NCBI GenBank assembly: GCA_000934455.1
Contig: KN886524.1
Location: forward strand, 35,897-68,704
Origin: Apostichopus parvimensis
Lineage: Eukaryota; Echinodermata; Holothuroidea; Aspidochirotida; Stichopodidae
Reading direction: 5' to 3'
DNA length: 32,808 nt
The translations under genes and the position numbers were made by a program. Each line of letters opens with the position of its first letter. Positions within the stretch are counted from its first letter, which is position 1. Below the pieces are notes generated by a model that saw nothing but the letters and a program-made list of their open reading frames with translations, did no database searches and was not told the origin of the DNA. Below, piece after piece: positions 1 to 12,800 of this stretch.

Positions 1-67
1 AAAAAGACTATGCCACCAAATATTGGGGTGGATATTAGATACTATATCCCCCCCTACCTAAAATATT

Positions 68-85
68 GGGGGGACATGTCCCCCC
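68..85. repeat. 18-bp perfect G6/C6 palindrome at the window start
   Basis: GGGGGGACATGTCCCCCC is self-complementary and lies in a C-rich stretch (about 45-115) with AAATATTGGGG-type phrases. It looks like the end of a repeat element cut by the window edge. The family is not recognised. Confidence 0.6.
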
Positions 86-2079
86 GTCCCCCTCCCCCCT
101 CCCATGATCGCCGCCCATGGGTGTGATAGTCGCTTCATCGCTTACCATACAGTTATAGGTAGTTTGGCGTAAAACTATGTTTTCGTCTGGGTCTATATTA
201 TGTGGTTAAATGAGATTCGTCCTTGAGTCTTCTCACGGCTGTTCCTGTTATATTGTAGTATTTCAGACCCGTTGTCACCCTCGACGTCTGTCATGGTGAA
301 ACCGGGAGTTTTATCGTAGTTAAACCCGGCTTGTACTTATGGCCAGAAGTCGGACCACCTATTTTCAACCGATGTAAATAATAATCAGTTTACACAACCT
401 ACTCCAAATCCGTGTCGTTATTTGATCTAGCACCATTTCAGTGATCCCGCTCCGCTCATGATGGTACCGAACATGTCAAACTAAGGGTGGCTGTTGGCGA
501 CTATTACTAAAGTCCAACCCATCCGTGACATTTTTACTAAGTATTGCAACTTAAGAATAATTATTTAATACTTAGTAAATCTTCATCATTGTTCTTTAGC
601 AAACGATAACCAGATGCAACTATGATGGTAATTGTCTTTCTGTTATTGTTCATGTTTCCATCAGTATAAGGAAATTTACATTCATGGTAGGCGAGTACTT
701 CTAATTACACAGTATGTGGTAAAGCGGCACATCGTGAGACCTGTAACTCTGAGAAAAAGATCGTCCAAGAAAGTTCAATGCGAAATAGAATGTGTGTAAC
801 TATGACACTGTTGCAGCGGTCTTAGTAATGTTGGAAGATTCTAGCAATGTTTAAAATGTTACCCGCAGAGCAGATTAGCCAATGTGCAAATACTGAAAAA
901 TATGAACTGTAGAGTTGAATCAAAAGGTCACAAAAGTACACTATTAGTTAACATCTATTTGGTAAATATTGTTTTAAGTCGTCAAGGTTTCTGAGTGGTT
1001 CATTGTATGGCTCTAATTTCGTTGATATTTAACATATAATACAACGCAGTCTGTATGATGATGCCAGAACCCGTGTCGATCAGTTTATTGTTCTACTAAA
1101 CAAATACGAGCAAATAACAAACACTTCCATACATCACACAGAACAAAGAGACCGCTCGACTGGAACGTACACCTACAAGCGTTTTAATAGAACTGCTATG
1201 CGTGGTATAGGTAATTCCTCCTTTTAAGCTTTTTGTTGAAAATAACCACGGTTGTTCCTTCTTTCTAGTTTACCACTATGTATACATGTTACACGCTACG
1301 CAAAACGATTTTAAGTTCTGCAGTTTATAGCGAGACAGGGTTGTACTGAACGTGTGGGTTTAATCATAATAATCGAGCGATGTACGGTAGTCAACATTCA
1401 AAATAAGTTGACTAGATATCATTTATGTGCTTCGTTGTCAAAGCATTGCAAACAAATTAAGCCATAAATAAGAAAATTCATCCAATATGTTGCGACAGCC
1501 AGAGAAGTTTTTCGTTAATTTTGTAATGAAATTTGCATACACTATTCTTGTCTCATATTTTCCCTGGCTCCTTGCATGTTTTCCCGGTATATTGGTATCC
1601 ATTGGTTACCATTTTATCTTAAACTCAAGTAATAAGTAAGAAAGTATTGTTTTATAGATAATGGGTTAAAAGATACTTTATTAAATCTATAATTAAATAA
1701 GGCTAGCATAAGGTACCGACAAATTTGTAAGGAGGATTAATACTCAGAGATAAGATGTAAAAGAAATCGTGAAAATATAAAGGGACTGAGGGAAAAAATA
1801 AATCAAGACTGAGAGCATGATTTGGGGTGATTTATTGATAGTACGCCTTTCTTATTCCAGAGAATTGAATTGTTAGTGTACCACTTGGATATTAGATGTA
1901 AATGATCCAATTGATATTGAAACCAAGGTCACGTATACATTTTGGGTGTGGCTCCGAAAGAGCTTTCATGAACTTAATTTGTATAAATTGTCAATTACCA
2001 GATTATTGAACAATGAATGAGGGATTAGATGGCGTTATTTTCATCTTGTCTCAGGGCAGCCTGTGTGGTACAGAATTAA

Positions 2080-2440
2080 AGCCAGATAGCACCGTCGATA
2101 TCAGACGTGAAGTGCTGAACCAACGGCACCAGCACCGGAGATCAAGGGACACTTAACTGGGAAAAACAAATCCTCGAACAAGGCGCCTTTAAGTAAATTT
2201 TTGTGTAGGGCCAAGCCGGAAGCAGTAAACTAAAAGTGCACTGAAGCGAAAGGCTGACACTGGGTCCCACTCAAGCGAGGCAGGAGCTTGCGCGAATCCG
2301 TATTTTCTGGCCAAGGGTCCCAGTGTTAGTCCTCCGTCTTTCTTGTGTTGTTGTAAATATTATTCTTTCCCCTGCTCGTTGCATCAGCAAGAAAAGGTCC
2401 GCAGATTAAACTGTTATATAAGCACATCCATCATGTGTTG
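2080..2440. other. GC-rich patch with imperfect hairpin and a TATATAAG box
   Basis: This patch is more GC-rich than its surroundings. AGGCTGACACTGGGTCCC (2251-2268) is an imperfect inverted match (15 of 18) to about 2314-2331. A TATA-like TATATAAG lies at about 2414-2421. The patch could be a promoter or part of a repeat. No associated coding exon was found. Confidence 0.25.
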
Positions 2441-3344
2441 TCTTTTGTTCGTTTTCTCGAATATTGAGTTAATTGCTAACCAGTCACGTGGGGCACGGGA
2501 GCCTTGGTGTGACAGACATTAAAACTACCGTAATTAATTATATCTGCAATATTTTAGTTCCTCACCTCATGTAACAATACAATCTCTAGTGATTAACCAT
2601 ACAACTTACAAACGTGCAGCCAACTACTCTCCTCTCTCTCTCCCGTCCCTCTCCTTCCTGCCCCCTCTTTCACTCCATCTCCTTCCCGTTTCACACACAC
2701 ACCTCAATGTTCAAAGGTCCCATCCTGTAACAAGAAAAAAGAGGTTCATTCACTGTTAAATCAAAAAAGAGGTGAAAGTTAGTCAAACTGATTAATTTGT
2801 TTTAGTCGATTAATTGATTAATTGATTCGACCACGGGTACCTTGGTGAAAATATCTGACAAGTTCCAATTGGTCCTTTCTAAACATTTCAACCAATGACC
2901 ATTAGTAATTATGTTTCTATGAAAGATACATTTATCACTCTACTAATCATAAAGGTAAACTCGAGTTACCTTCCCAAGATAAAAAAAAAATAGTTTTCTA
3001 ATAACCCAAAAAAAGAGTTTCATTTGTCCCTCGTTATTTCCATTTTAAGTTGTTTCGATAAATTCAATTTGAACGGATTGTATTTACCAAGTTTCCTCTG
3101 TTCAAGAGAAGACACAGTCATAGTATTGACTTTTTTTGCGAAGATATTTGTGATATTTGTTCATTTCACATGAATATAATTTGTGATTTATTGCCACAGT
3201 CTTGTACGCATGACTAATATGACTTTAGTCTTGAACATTCCAAATGAGATTAGGCGTGACGTATGCAACATCCAGGAACTTTGGATGGCTATGTTCGCGC
3301 AACAACTAATGTACGTACGTGCGTATGATATCTGAAATCATTAA

Positions 3345-3413
3345 AGATATCTTCAATTTAATTCGAGATATCTGAAATGAATTGCAGATACTCGAATTAA
3401 ATTGAAGATATCT
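3345..3413. repeat. Inverted repeat with 23-bp perfect arms
   Basis: AGATATCTTCAATTTAATTC and three more bases at the left end form a perfect inverted repeat with 3391-3413, across a 23-base loop. The loop itself holds related AGATATCTGAAAT phrases. It looks like a small foldback element or MITE fragment. Confidence 0.8.
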
Positions 3414-3619
3414 GTAAGTATTGAATAAATTTAACATGGTGTTCCATACGTGCGGAGGGTCGGCATTGAGCAGGATATAACTGTGGGCGGTATTATGCAG
3501 TAGCGTCTATAGCGCTAACAGAGGCTAAATCTCAAGCAGTAGTACACAAATCTCGACTAAGTCCAAAATCTCTCTATTGACGGTTCACGCAACACACATT
3601 GATATTTTTTCAGAGTTCT

Positions 3620-3910
3620 TACCCCCATTGACTTTGCACGTAAAACGTTTCTCACAAAGAAACTAAGTCCGTGATCACTAAGAGGTTGACAAAGTCCCCG
3701 CCCTCACGAGAAAACGTGACGTCCTGTCGTTCCCATATTCCTACAACTTTTAGAGGGTGTATACGGAATTTATCACAACCGCCCCTCACTGGGGTAAATG
3801 CCTTGTTTTCTAGGGGCAAAAAGGTCGTCAAGCAAGTCAACTTTGCTAATGTTACCCCTATTGACTTTGCACTTATCACGATTCTCACAAAACTACGTGA
3901 TCACTGAGAT
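3620..3910. repeat. Pair of direct repeats about 230 bp apart
   Basis: A block of about 60 bases around ATTGACTTTGCAC and GTGATCACT at 3620-3683 recurs, diverged, at 3852-3910. The two copies could be the ends of a short duplicated segment. Open frames across this region on both strands show no recognisable domain, so I do not call a gene. Confidence 0.6.
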
Positions 3911-3939
3911 GTAAAACAAGTGCTTGTCCTCCCCACCCA

Positions 3940-4071
3940 CCCCCCCCCCCCCCCCCGCTTTTCTCATGACGTATAAACAACGCAAAGACCTTGAGCAATA
4001 CATTTATGTCTTGTTACTGTTGTTACTAAGAATGTGTATCAAGTGGAGGTGGAATGCGGGGGGGGGGGGGG
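3940..4071. repeat. C17 run and G14 run forming an inverted pair
   Basis: C17 followed by GC (3940-3958) and GC followed by G14 (4056-4071) can pair over 16 bases across a loop of about 100 bases. Runs of this kind are prone to assembly error and to G-quadruplex folding. Confidence 0.9.
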
Positions 4072-7000
4072 CTTGGCATGTGTACGGGATAATTCAAGTA
4101 TGGACAAGTTTCAATAACTTCGCCGTTTTAATTTGGCTCTGCTGGATATACACAGCCCTTTTGGCCGTTACACTAAATATATATTCTAGTTTGCGCTGTA
4201 TTATCGAAGTTGAGAGTTAGAAAATCTCTTTTGGGACTGTCGTTTCTCTGCTTCATGGGTTTTGGGCTGTATGGAATAATCGACCTACATACGTCACTGA
4301 TATACATTTAACAAATGAATTAGTTCTCGCCATTGTACAGTGATTTCACAGCTTACAAGTTTTCTTTATTCTTCTCCATGTACAATGCAGACAGCTAGTC
4401 GAGCACGCAAGCGGTAACAGTGAAGTGTCATGTTCCGTATTGTGTGAATGCATGTTACTTCCGTGTGAGCCTTAGTGTAGTAGTACGTACCACAGCATTA
4501 ACTTTCTTTAACTTCGTCAAGTTCGTGTAAGCATATTACCTGCCACGCAAGTTTGGACGATGCAGCCGAAATAGCATCAGTAACAAGGTAAACAGTTGAA
4601 ATAAGACACAAAATATGCTTTAGCCGGAAACTAGTAGTAACACTATTTGAACACAGTTATCAGCTACAGAACTGACGTTAGGCCTAGGCTAGGTTATACT
4701 AGAGTGTCTAGGCTACACTATAGAGCAGGATATATAAGAACTAGAAGGCTAACTATCCCAACTAGCGGTGCCAGTATTGAGATTCCGTCGCCGTTACCAA
4801 ACTGGGCAAATTGTACAAGATGTAAACGTCGTCTGCCGACTGTTTGCGTTCAATACATTAATGTTAATACCAACTTTAGTTATTCCGTGTCAAATCACGG
4901 ATTGCTGTTGCTAGACACTCTCCAAAAATACCACCTTCATTGCATGATTAGGTCAGCATGAAATAAGCATATTTCTTATATACATATTATATATATATAC
5001 ATTCTTATATAAAACAAAACAGGCTATATGTCTTTGTGGAGTTAGGTCAACTTAAAAATGCTCAAATATTCAGTTTTGGTATTTCGCTCATAAATGTGCT
5101 ATTTTTAGTGATGAATTGCCCCTAAACTATTACTTCATGCTAATTGATTCTTTCAGAGGTTATTATGTCCAGTCCAAACAAAACAAAATCATGATTACAA
5201 TGCTTTCCTGTAATATATTTGCAAAATGTACAGCTCTAAATTGCTATTTCATACTGCCATTCAGTATGAGGAAGAGTTTTTTATGCCCTGGATTTTTTAC
5301 CAACGTAACCATGTGAGAGCTGTAAAGGTCTTTTACTTTAATTATTAGTGTAAAATTCTAACAACTTACCAAATTTCAGGGTTCTAGCTTTTCTCAATAT
5401 TAATGTACAAAAGAGGTCGTCTTTGACAGCCTTTAACTCAAAATACGTCACGTTGCAATAATGTGATTATTTTGTTCTAGATAAGATATAGGACCACTCT
5501 GTTTGTACAAAACATCAGGAAGGTGTTCTGCTTTATTTGTAAATCAACAATTCTTAAAGTTTGGAATTTTTACAAAACACTTTTTTGCCAGTTTGTTATT
5601 CCACACTTTTTTAGCCTAGGTATACAAAGTCATTCAATTCAATACTGTGCAGATGTCAATGTCATATAAACAAATAATATTTGCAATGTACTGTGTGCTT
5701 CTGGTTTACTTCACTTAATTAAAAGACTACAACATACTCCAAAATTTGGTGATTTGAGATTGAATGACCCAGATACCAGCTCAGATCAAGCCTGTCCTCC
5801 TATATATATAGCTTACTATAAAGCAGTTAACTCTTCATTGCCTTTTTCTTGCTCTATGCTTCAACGTTTATTATCTAATATTCTTTCGAGAATTTCTTTC
5901 ATCCTCTGATCAAAGTCATAGCGTTTCGCTTTAAATTATCTCAAACGGCACTCTGTTTGAAATTTGTGTTATCACTTCACGCTTCGTTGACCTGCCAGCG
6001 ACTCAGCATAAAAAACATCGAATTATGCCAAAAACAAAATTATATTCAAAATCTTTCGAAGAATATTAGCTGTACCTTATCTGCACCTTTCTTACAGAGA
6101 CGTTTGTTATTGTAAGTAAAAGAAAACATTTATGAATCTGTATTAACAGCAATCCAGTGTAGGGAAGTAAAGCTAAATTGTACATCATGCCAGTACAGGA
6201 CATTTCGAATAAATATATTAATTTCTTGAAAGGAAATCTCCACTTTTGATAGTCGTATATATGATTGAATTTATTATTTCTCAAAATTTTCAACTATTTT
6301 TCTCAAAATTTCGTCGCCTTTTGTTTAATTCAGCATGAACAATATAGGACTGTAACGTTAACTTTTTTCATTGATTGTATACAGTGTGATTTTAGAATTG
6401 GGGATAAATTAAAGAATATATCCAGGAATCCTTTCCCGAGAGCCATAAACATCATTTCATCAATAATATTAAATTCAAAGTTGCTCGTTAAACATCACAA
6501 AGGCCAGAGCATTCACCCAAGAGAAGTCTTCTTTCCGTTCCGATGATCTCTGTATTTATTGCGATATTCATCGATTAGAATGTGTTTTAGAAAGTCGTAT
6601 TGGTTTCTTAAGAATTTTTCTAATTTTATCGGCAGATCTGGATTCCCGCTGCATTAATATAATTCTTCCAGAACTAATTAAGTACATCTCAAAATGGCCA
6701 CCACAAACACCTCGTAAGATTCAATTTTTTTTCTTTGATATAAAAGATTCAAATGTGTTCATAATAGTCAATTATTCATGGCAATGTAAGGAAAGTATTT
6801 ATTATTTGTTTACTTTACATTCTCCGGTATACAAGCAATGTTGTATACTGAAAATCTGTTATAAACTTGGCTTCTAGTTCCCAGCTAACTCCTGAATGGG
6901 GCAATGGTTTAGTGTCGGAGTGGGAAGGGATGGTACATACCCCTAAGGGTAGTAGGACGTCACAGTCTCGTTGAATTGAGAATGTAAACCACAAAGCCAT

Positions 7001-7774
7001 CTCAAGTCGCCAATAAAATGGATTCTCTCTGCATTCTGTGCCAGAAATTTCATTATTTTAATTAATTTCAACAATATAGGACCTCCGATTGATTAGTGTA
7101 ATTTTTCAGCAAAATGGCATTTCTTGATTATACTTTCCTAAATATCTCAACAAAAGGACACTTTTTAATCAACAAGAAAATGACAAAAAACGGTACTTCT
7201 CTAAATATGGGCACTTCTAATTCTTGAAACGGGCCACTTTTTATCGTTTTTGTTACAAAGCACTCGGAGTTCCCGCATCGGGTCAATCGCCCATGGATAT
7301 AACACAAGTGGTTAATGTCAAAGCTTAGCCTAGTAGACATACAGGATGACTTTAGATACAAATTAAACTTAATATTTTGTAGAACATTAAAAAAATCTGC
7401 TATCAGCCAATATTGGATGTCTATAACACTTTATATTTTAAAGAAATGACCCTTTATACAAGTGAGGTTCATCCCTTCGATGTGACTGGACCGTATTTAG
7501 TATTATATAAATACCATTGGGTTAGTTTCTCTGATCCAGCACAAAACTCATCGTGAAGACTTTAATGGCCTCAAATGCCATGTTAAGATTTGATTGCAAG
7601 TTTTCACGTATAAATGGTGTTAGCTGTCATCCATTTTTGAAAAGGGTGCTATTAGAAAATTTTAAAATAATGAATTTGAATTTTGCACTTATTTTGCCTT
7701 TCTGCTAACTTTAATCCCGTGTTACCTTTTTATATATTTATCTTTAACATTCATTTATAGTTTATTTTCTTGAT

Positions 7775-7873
7775 TTGTGTGTTTTATTGTAAAGCGCCTT
7801 AGAGCGATTTTATATTGGATAAGGCGTTATATAAATTATGTGAAATAATTTAAAAAAAAATAATAATTAAAAT
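7775..7873 (+). mobile_element. Retroposon-like 3' tail with hairpin and A-rich end
   Basis: GCGCCTTA and TAAGGCGT form a hairpin inside TTGTAAAGCGCCTTAGAG and then AAGGCGTTATATAAATTATG, followed by an A-rich stretch. Tails with this AGCGCCTT and TATATAAAT layout are common at the 3' ends of LINE- and SINE-type elements in aquatic animals. The body upstream is not recognisable. Confidence 0.45.
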
Positions 7874-8980
7874 TAAGACTTAGAATTGCAACGAGGCGCC
7901 GACCTGGTCAAACTCTGGACCCTTGAGCGAGCATTCCACAGTTTTTAGCATATCTTGTAGGAAAATTTCTTGGAAACCTGATTAGCTTTAGAAAAATTAT
8001 TACTAGCAGTCAAATGTGTCCTTTGTTTTTCTTGGACTATATATGTCAAAGAACTCAAGACTAAACTTCTGTCTGAAGTCACCCATTGAAAACTTTAGAC
8101 CAAAGTTGGCTTTCTTGAATAACGCCATCTTTCCGATGACCGGAGCCTTTTGACAAAATTATAGCTTTCTTGAATGGCTCCACTTACAACTTGTGGGCAC
8201 CTCTCTCCCTCTCTCTCCTTGGGCCTTTTATTCGCGCTAAATGCAAGTGAATTAGATTTGTACTGCATGTGGTCAAGACACACAAGAAGTTGAATTAGAA
8301 AAAAAACAGTCTATACATATGATAACGATGAATATTGAAGATAATGAATCGTGTTCAAGCAAACTAAGTCTATGCAATTTCATCAATATGTGACTGAAAG
8401 TGTTTACATGTGAGAGGGATTTTTTGAAAGGAATATTTTCATATCCGTACAACACATAGTAATGAAATGTTTTTCTACTTTCTGGATTTTATTTCGACTT
8501 TAATAGGATACTTTAATAGGAAAAATATTTTTCAAATAGATTTTCCAATTTCTAGCATTTTGTACTCCGTTTGTCATATATCCATTCATGCGGCTATGTA
8601 TTTTCTTTACGTTAATACGCGAGAGGGTTATTCTTAATGGGAAACTATTGTAAAGCCGTGGGTCTATAGGCCAGTATCCTGATTATTAGGCCTTGAACGT
8701 CTCGTTTCTTCTATCTTCGAGATTACTATATGTCGATTTATTTGCGCTGGACATATGCCATTGTGCCAGTTCACGACTTTTGATTACATGCATAAACCAA
8801 CAGCTTTGTTAATAATTCAGTACCATTTGTAAGACCTAAGTAGCTATATATTAATTTCGCAGTCTGAGAGCTGTTCATCAGCATTCCTTCGGTCAAAATG
8901 CACTCTAAATTCTTCGTTACCATGGATACAACCTTCCAGCCTTAACTTAACTTTTCACTTTTCGCCTTTCACATACACAG

Positions 8981-9875
8981 ATTGCATATAACGATACCAC
9001 GTTTCAATGTACAAGATGGTTACACGGTGTGGTCCCAGGACGTGCTCAATGCAGGCCGTTTGGTTGTCGCTGGATGTAATGACTGTATAAGATGCAGCTT
9101 TATCGATCTGTTTATGTTGGATTTTGATTCAGATTCTCCAGAAAACTCGTTATTATTGATGTCAAAGCCTTACTATTCTAAGGAATTTTTCGAGTATGGT
9201 TCGTCATTACGGTCTGTTTGTTTACTGGATGATCGTCTGTTTTTAACGTGTTGTAAGAATACGATATCATTGTACGATAGTAGTAATGGCGGTCTTGTAA
9301 AGGAAGGGAAGTTAACCGGTGAAGCCTGTTGTATGACAACCAGAGATGGGTTAGTCTATGTAGGTTTAAGATCCAATCAGGTGATTGTCTTAGATGCAAG
9401 AGAATTGGGAATAAAGGAGACAATCACCTTAACCGGACTACGAGATATAGAGCGTCCAATTGATATAACAGTTAGTAATAATAAACTGTTTATCTGTACA
9501 GGCTATAGGAGAGCCATCATGTGTAATAATGATGGAGAAATACAGGAATATACAAACACACATTACAGATACGCAATGAGTATAACAGTCAGTGAAGAGA
9601 AACAATTAATATTTATATTATGGAGTGATGGTGGTGTGGGTAGACAAGTTGTTGTTTACTCTCTATCTGGGTGTCATACGTCCAACTCTGGGGGTCATTT
9701 TTCTATCTCTGGGGGCCATTCTACCATCTCTGTGGGTCATTCTTCCAACTCTGGGGGCCATATCTTGGCTTTTCTTAAAGTTCCTAATAATTCCTTGAGA
9801 ATCAGGATCAATAATCACATAAACAGATTGTTTGTGGTTACCGAAGAAACTGGAGAAGTATATAAATATCACACA
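8981..9875 (+). CDS. Exon 1 found: beta-propeller domain (residues 1-298)
   Basis: The acceptor follows a pyrimidine-rich tract ending in ACACAG. One base completes an upstream codon, and 298 codons then run to a CACACA|GTAAGT donor. The protein is made of short beta-strand repeats such as DDRLFLTCC, DGLVYVGLR, NNKLFICTG, KQLIFILWS and NRLFVVTEE. This is typical of an NHL- or WD40-like propeller of about five or six blades, although WD dipeptides are absent. Such heads bind ligands or partner proteins. An in-frame stop lies just upstream of the acceptor at 8943-8945, which supports a real splice rather than a start here. The first in-frame ATG is inside blade 1, so the true N-terminus must be upstream. 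An in-frame 21-bp repeat expands one loop. Confidence 0.75.
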
Positions 9876-12800
9876 GTAAGTACTAATATAGGATATTTAG
9901 GCCTATGGTAAAAATTAGGACTTTTTATCACTTTTATTCAAGCAGTCCTTTGAATGAAGATCAACAAATTTGGTTTCATTCAATGCAAACAAGTGAGGAG
10001 AAGACACTCTTAGATGTTTAGATTTGCAATTTGCAAAATGTAAAGAAAAATAAGGCATTTTTTTCCTTGGGATTTGTTGATTCTGGAAAGGTTGTCATGG
10101 AAGTGATTTGTACCGTCAATGTGAAAGTAAAATTGGTTTTCCTTATTTTCTTAGTCTTCATGCTTCAAATATAAAAAAAAATGTTACTGGTGAGTGCGAA
10201 TTTTATGAAGAACACATCTATTACTTGTTTGTAAAGAGGGAGATATAAATGGTGGAAAAGTAACGGCAGAATTTTATGAAAAAAATTAAGCTATTGGATG
10301 CTTGTTGCACTTTGCATAATAGAGCAACACACAAACCTCGAAATATTTTTTCTTATTTTCTGAGCTTACAAGCTGCTAATTTTTACAAATTTGATATTTG
10401 TGAATGCGGAATTTTAAGAGCACAACTATTACTTGTATTTTAAGAGGGTGATCAAAACGGTGGAAAAGTAAGTGCAAACTTTTATGAAAAATTTAGGCCA
10501 TTGGATGCTTATTGCACTTTGAAATGTACTACAGCAACACACAAACTTTGGAAATATTGTTTTCATATTTTCTGAGCTTACAAGCTGCTAATTTTGACAA
10601 TTTTTGGTACTACTGAATGCAAAATACTCTCAAGCACGCAATAAGTTCTATTTTATTGTGCAATGATTTCTATATAATGAAAATCTAGGTAAAAAATTCT
10701 ATGGAAGCAGCTCAGACAAAAAGTGTAATTTCTTTATCATTATGTTTGGCTGTTAAATTCTGCAAAAATATACAAATTTGACAAAAATCAATGCAAACTA
10801 TTGTTAAGAACACAACAGGTGCAATTTTCCTTGCAATGAGGTAAAATTCAAGAACAATTAAGGGCAAAATTATTATCATCATATGTAGGTGTCTCACTGA
10901 GTCAAATTTCTACATCTATTTTGTCGTCTGCTACCACCAGTATATTTATTTGATTTTCTTTTTGTTGTATTTTGTTATAGAGTGACATCTTTACTTTTGA
11001 TAACATCCTGATGCACTCAGAGTCACTGATTGAGAAAGATGACTGTCAGAAGCTACTTGACTACCTTAAGGTTCCAGCTAAGGAATCAAAGGACATTATT
11101 AAGAGTTATGCACCCTTTTCATCTCTTGTCCACCATCTCAGAGAGGCAGGGAAGGTTTCTGTTGAAGACATCAGCCATTTAATGACAGCATGCTCTGACA
11201 AAGGGTTGAGTAAATTGGTGGCAGCATTGACTGTCTACCAAAAAGCTCAAGGTATATTTATATCAGAGAGATTAACAAGTTAGATACGTTATGAATCGCA
11301 AAACATGCAAATGCATTGCCCATGGTTGATATAATAAGGATCCTCCATCAATACCAATTAAATACAAATAATGTGATAAATGAGTTGGCAAGAAATTAAA
11401 TAACCGCAATGGCCTGTAAAGTACTTCAAATCTAGATGCCAATTTGGATGCTCAGAAGTGTAATTATTCCACACTACATGTTTTATTTAATGCCAAGGTC
11501 TTGCATTACAGTCAAATCTTTGCATAAGTCTGTAACATATGGGATAAACTCATAAGTTTTATTTTGGATATGTTCAGACTAGATTAGTAAAGTTTGGAAT
11601 ATTTCCTTTCGAAATTTTGTAATTTAGTATTCTTGAAATATAGGAGGATGATACAAACACCAGGGAAAGTGAAAGATTTTTATGGTCACTTCAAAGAACA
11701 TCCTAAAGATGGACCACAATTTGAGCTCACTAAATTTGGTGCAAGTTTGTCACAATATTATCCTGTAAGTTTTCACCGCATAAATGATTAAGATACATTG
11801 AATTGTGTTTATTTACATAACTAAATCTCTTGGGTGAAGGCAATCTTTAACCATGTTTGCATTTTATATGTTTGTTTCAGATTCAAAGTTAACGACGAAA
11901 GTACTAAAGGATCAACTAAAGGCATTAGAAGACAAAAGGCAGGAACTCTCTCACAAACAAATTGAATCAGAAGGTGAAAAACAACAGCTTACTGGACGAC
12001 TAAAGGCATCAGAGGAGGAAAGAAAACAACTCACTGATAAACTAACAATATCAGAAGATGAAAAGCATCAAATTACTGGAAGACTTCAAGCTGCAGAGGA
12101 AGACAGACAACGTCTCAGTGATAAACTTACAGAATCAGAAGATGAGAGACAACAATTTATCGATAGACTAAAGACAACAGAGGAAAAAAGACAGCAGCTC
12201 ACTGGAAGACTAAAGACAACAGAGGAGGAAAGACAACAATTGAAAGATACATTGAAGGCAACAGAGGAAGAAAAACAACAGCTGAATAGAAGACTAAAGA
12301 CAACAGAGGAGGAAAGACAACAACTCACTGAAAGATTAAAGACAACAGAGGAGGATGAGAGACAATCATTGAAAGATGCATTGAAGGCAACAGAGGAAAA
12401 ACAACAGCTGACAACAGAGGAGGAAAGACAACACTTAAGAGATAAACTGAATACAACTGAGAACAAACTGAAGACATTTAAGAATGAGGAGGAAGAATTA
12501 CTTCAGCAGCAGAAAGAGGTTAGACTTCACATAGCATGTGGTTATAGATAACTGACAAACAAGTTACCTGAATTGGGTCATGAGAACGCTAGTCACTATG
12601 AATAAGACAACTACCATTCTGCTTGATATAGTGTACAGTGACTTTGTAATTTACCATTAGCAAACCCCACATGACTTTTCAGAGATTAGGGAATGTTTAT
12701 GATTTCCAAAAATAGAGATCAAATGATGAACACATTAACAGCTCTTTGTCTCTAGAATTTTTTGCAAGCAGAATATTTAGTGTATATGATGTACATTAAC

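Larger units (their letters stand above)
86..8980. other. No supported gene in the 5' flank
   Basis: I found no open frame with a recognisable domain on either strand in these 8.9 kb, beyond the repeats listed separately. The missing first coding exon of the gene must lie here or upstream. It is probably shorter than about 60 codons. A TATA-like TATATAAATA at 7504-7513 is one possible core promoter, but nothing ties it to the gene. Confidence 0.6.

Noticed and set aside
2414-2530. TATATAAG box followed by a short ATG frame as the gene's promoter and first exon
   Set aside because: The frame is about 29 codons, its end offers no donor that I can tie to the propeller exon, and it lies 6.5 kb away.
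3924-4220. Open frame of 98 codons rich in Pro and Leu
   Set aside because: It owes its length to the C and G homopolymers and shows no domain or splice context.
4647-4961. Open frame of about 104 codons with several Cys residues
   Set aside because: The Cys spacing does not fit RING, B-box or another zinc domain, and no donor in a suitable phase links it to the propeller exon.
11644-11764. Exon 3 starting at the AG at 11643
   Set aside because: It gives an immediate stop with the phase left by exon 2. The AG at 11627 restores the frame.
12086-12466. Long open frame on the minus strand opposite the coiled-coil exon
   Set aside because: It is the complement of the 42-bp coding repeat. The Ser/Cys/Val-rich product has no domain and its openness follows from the repeat.
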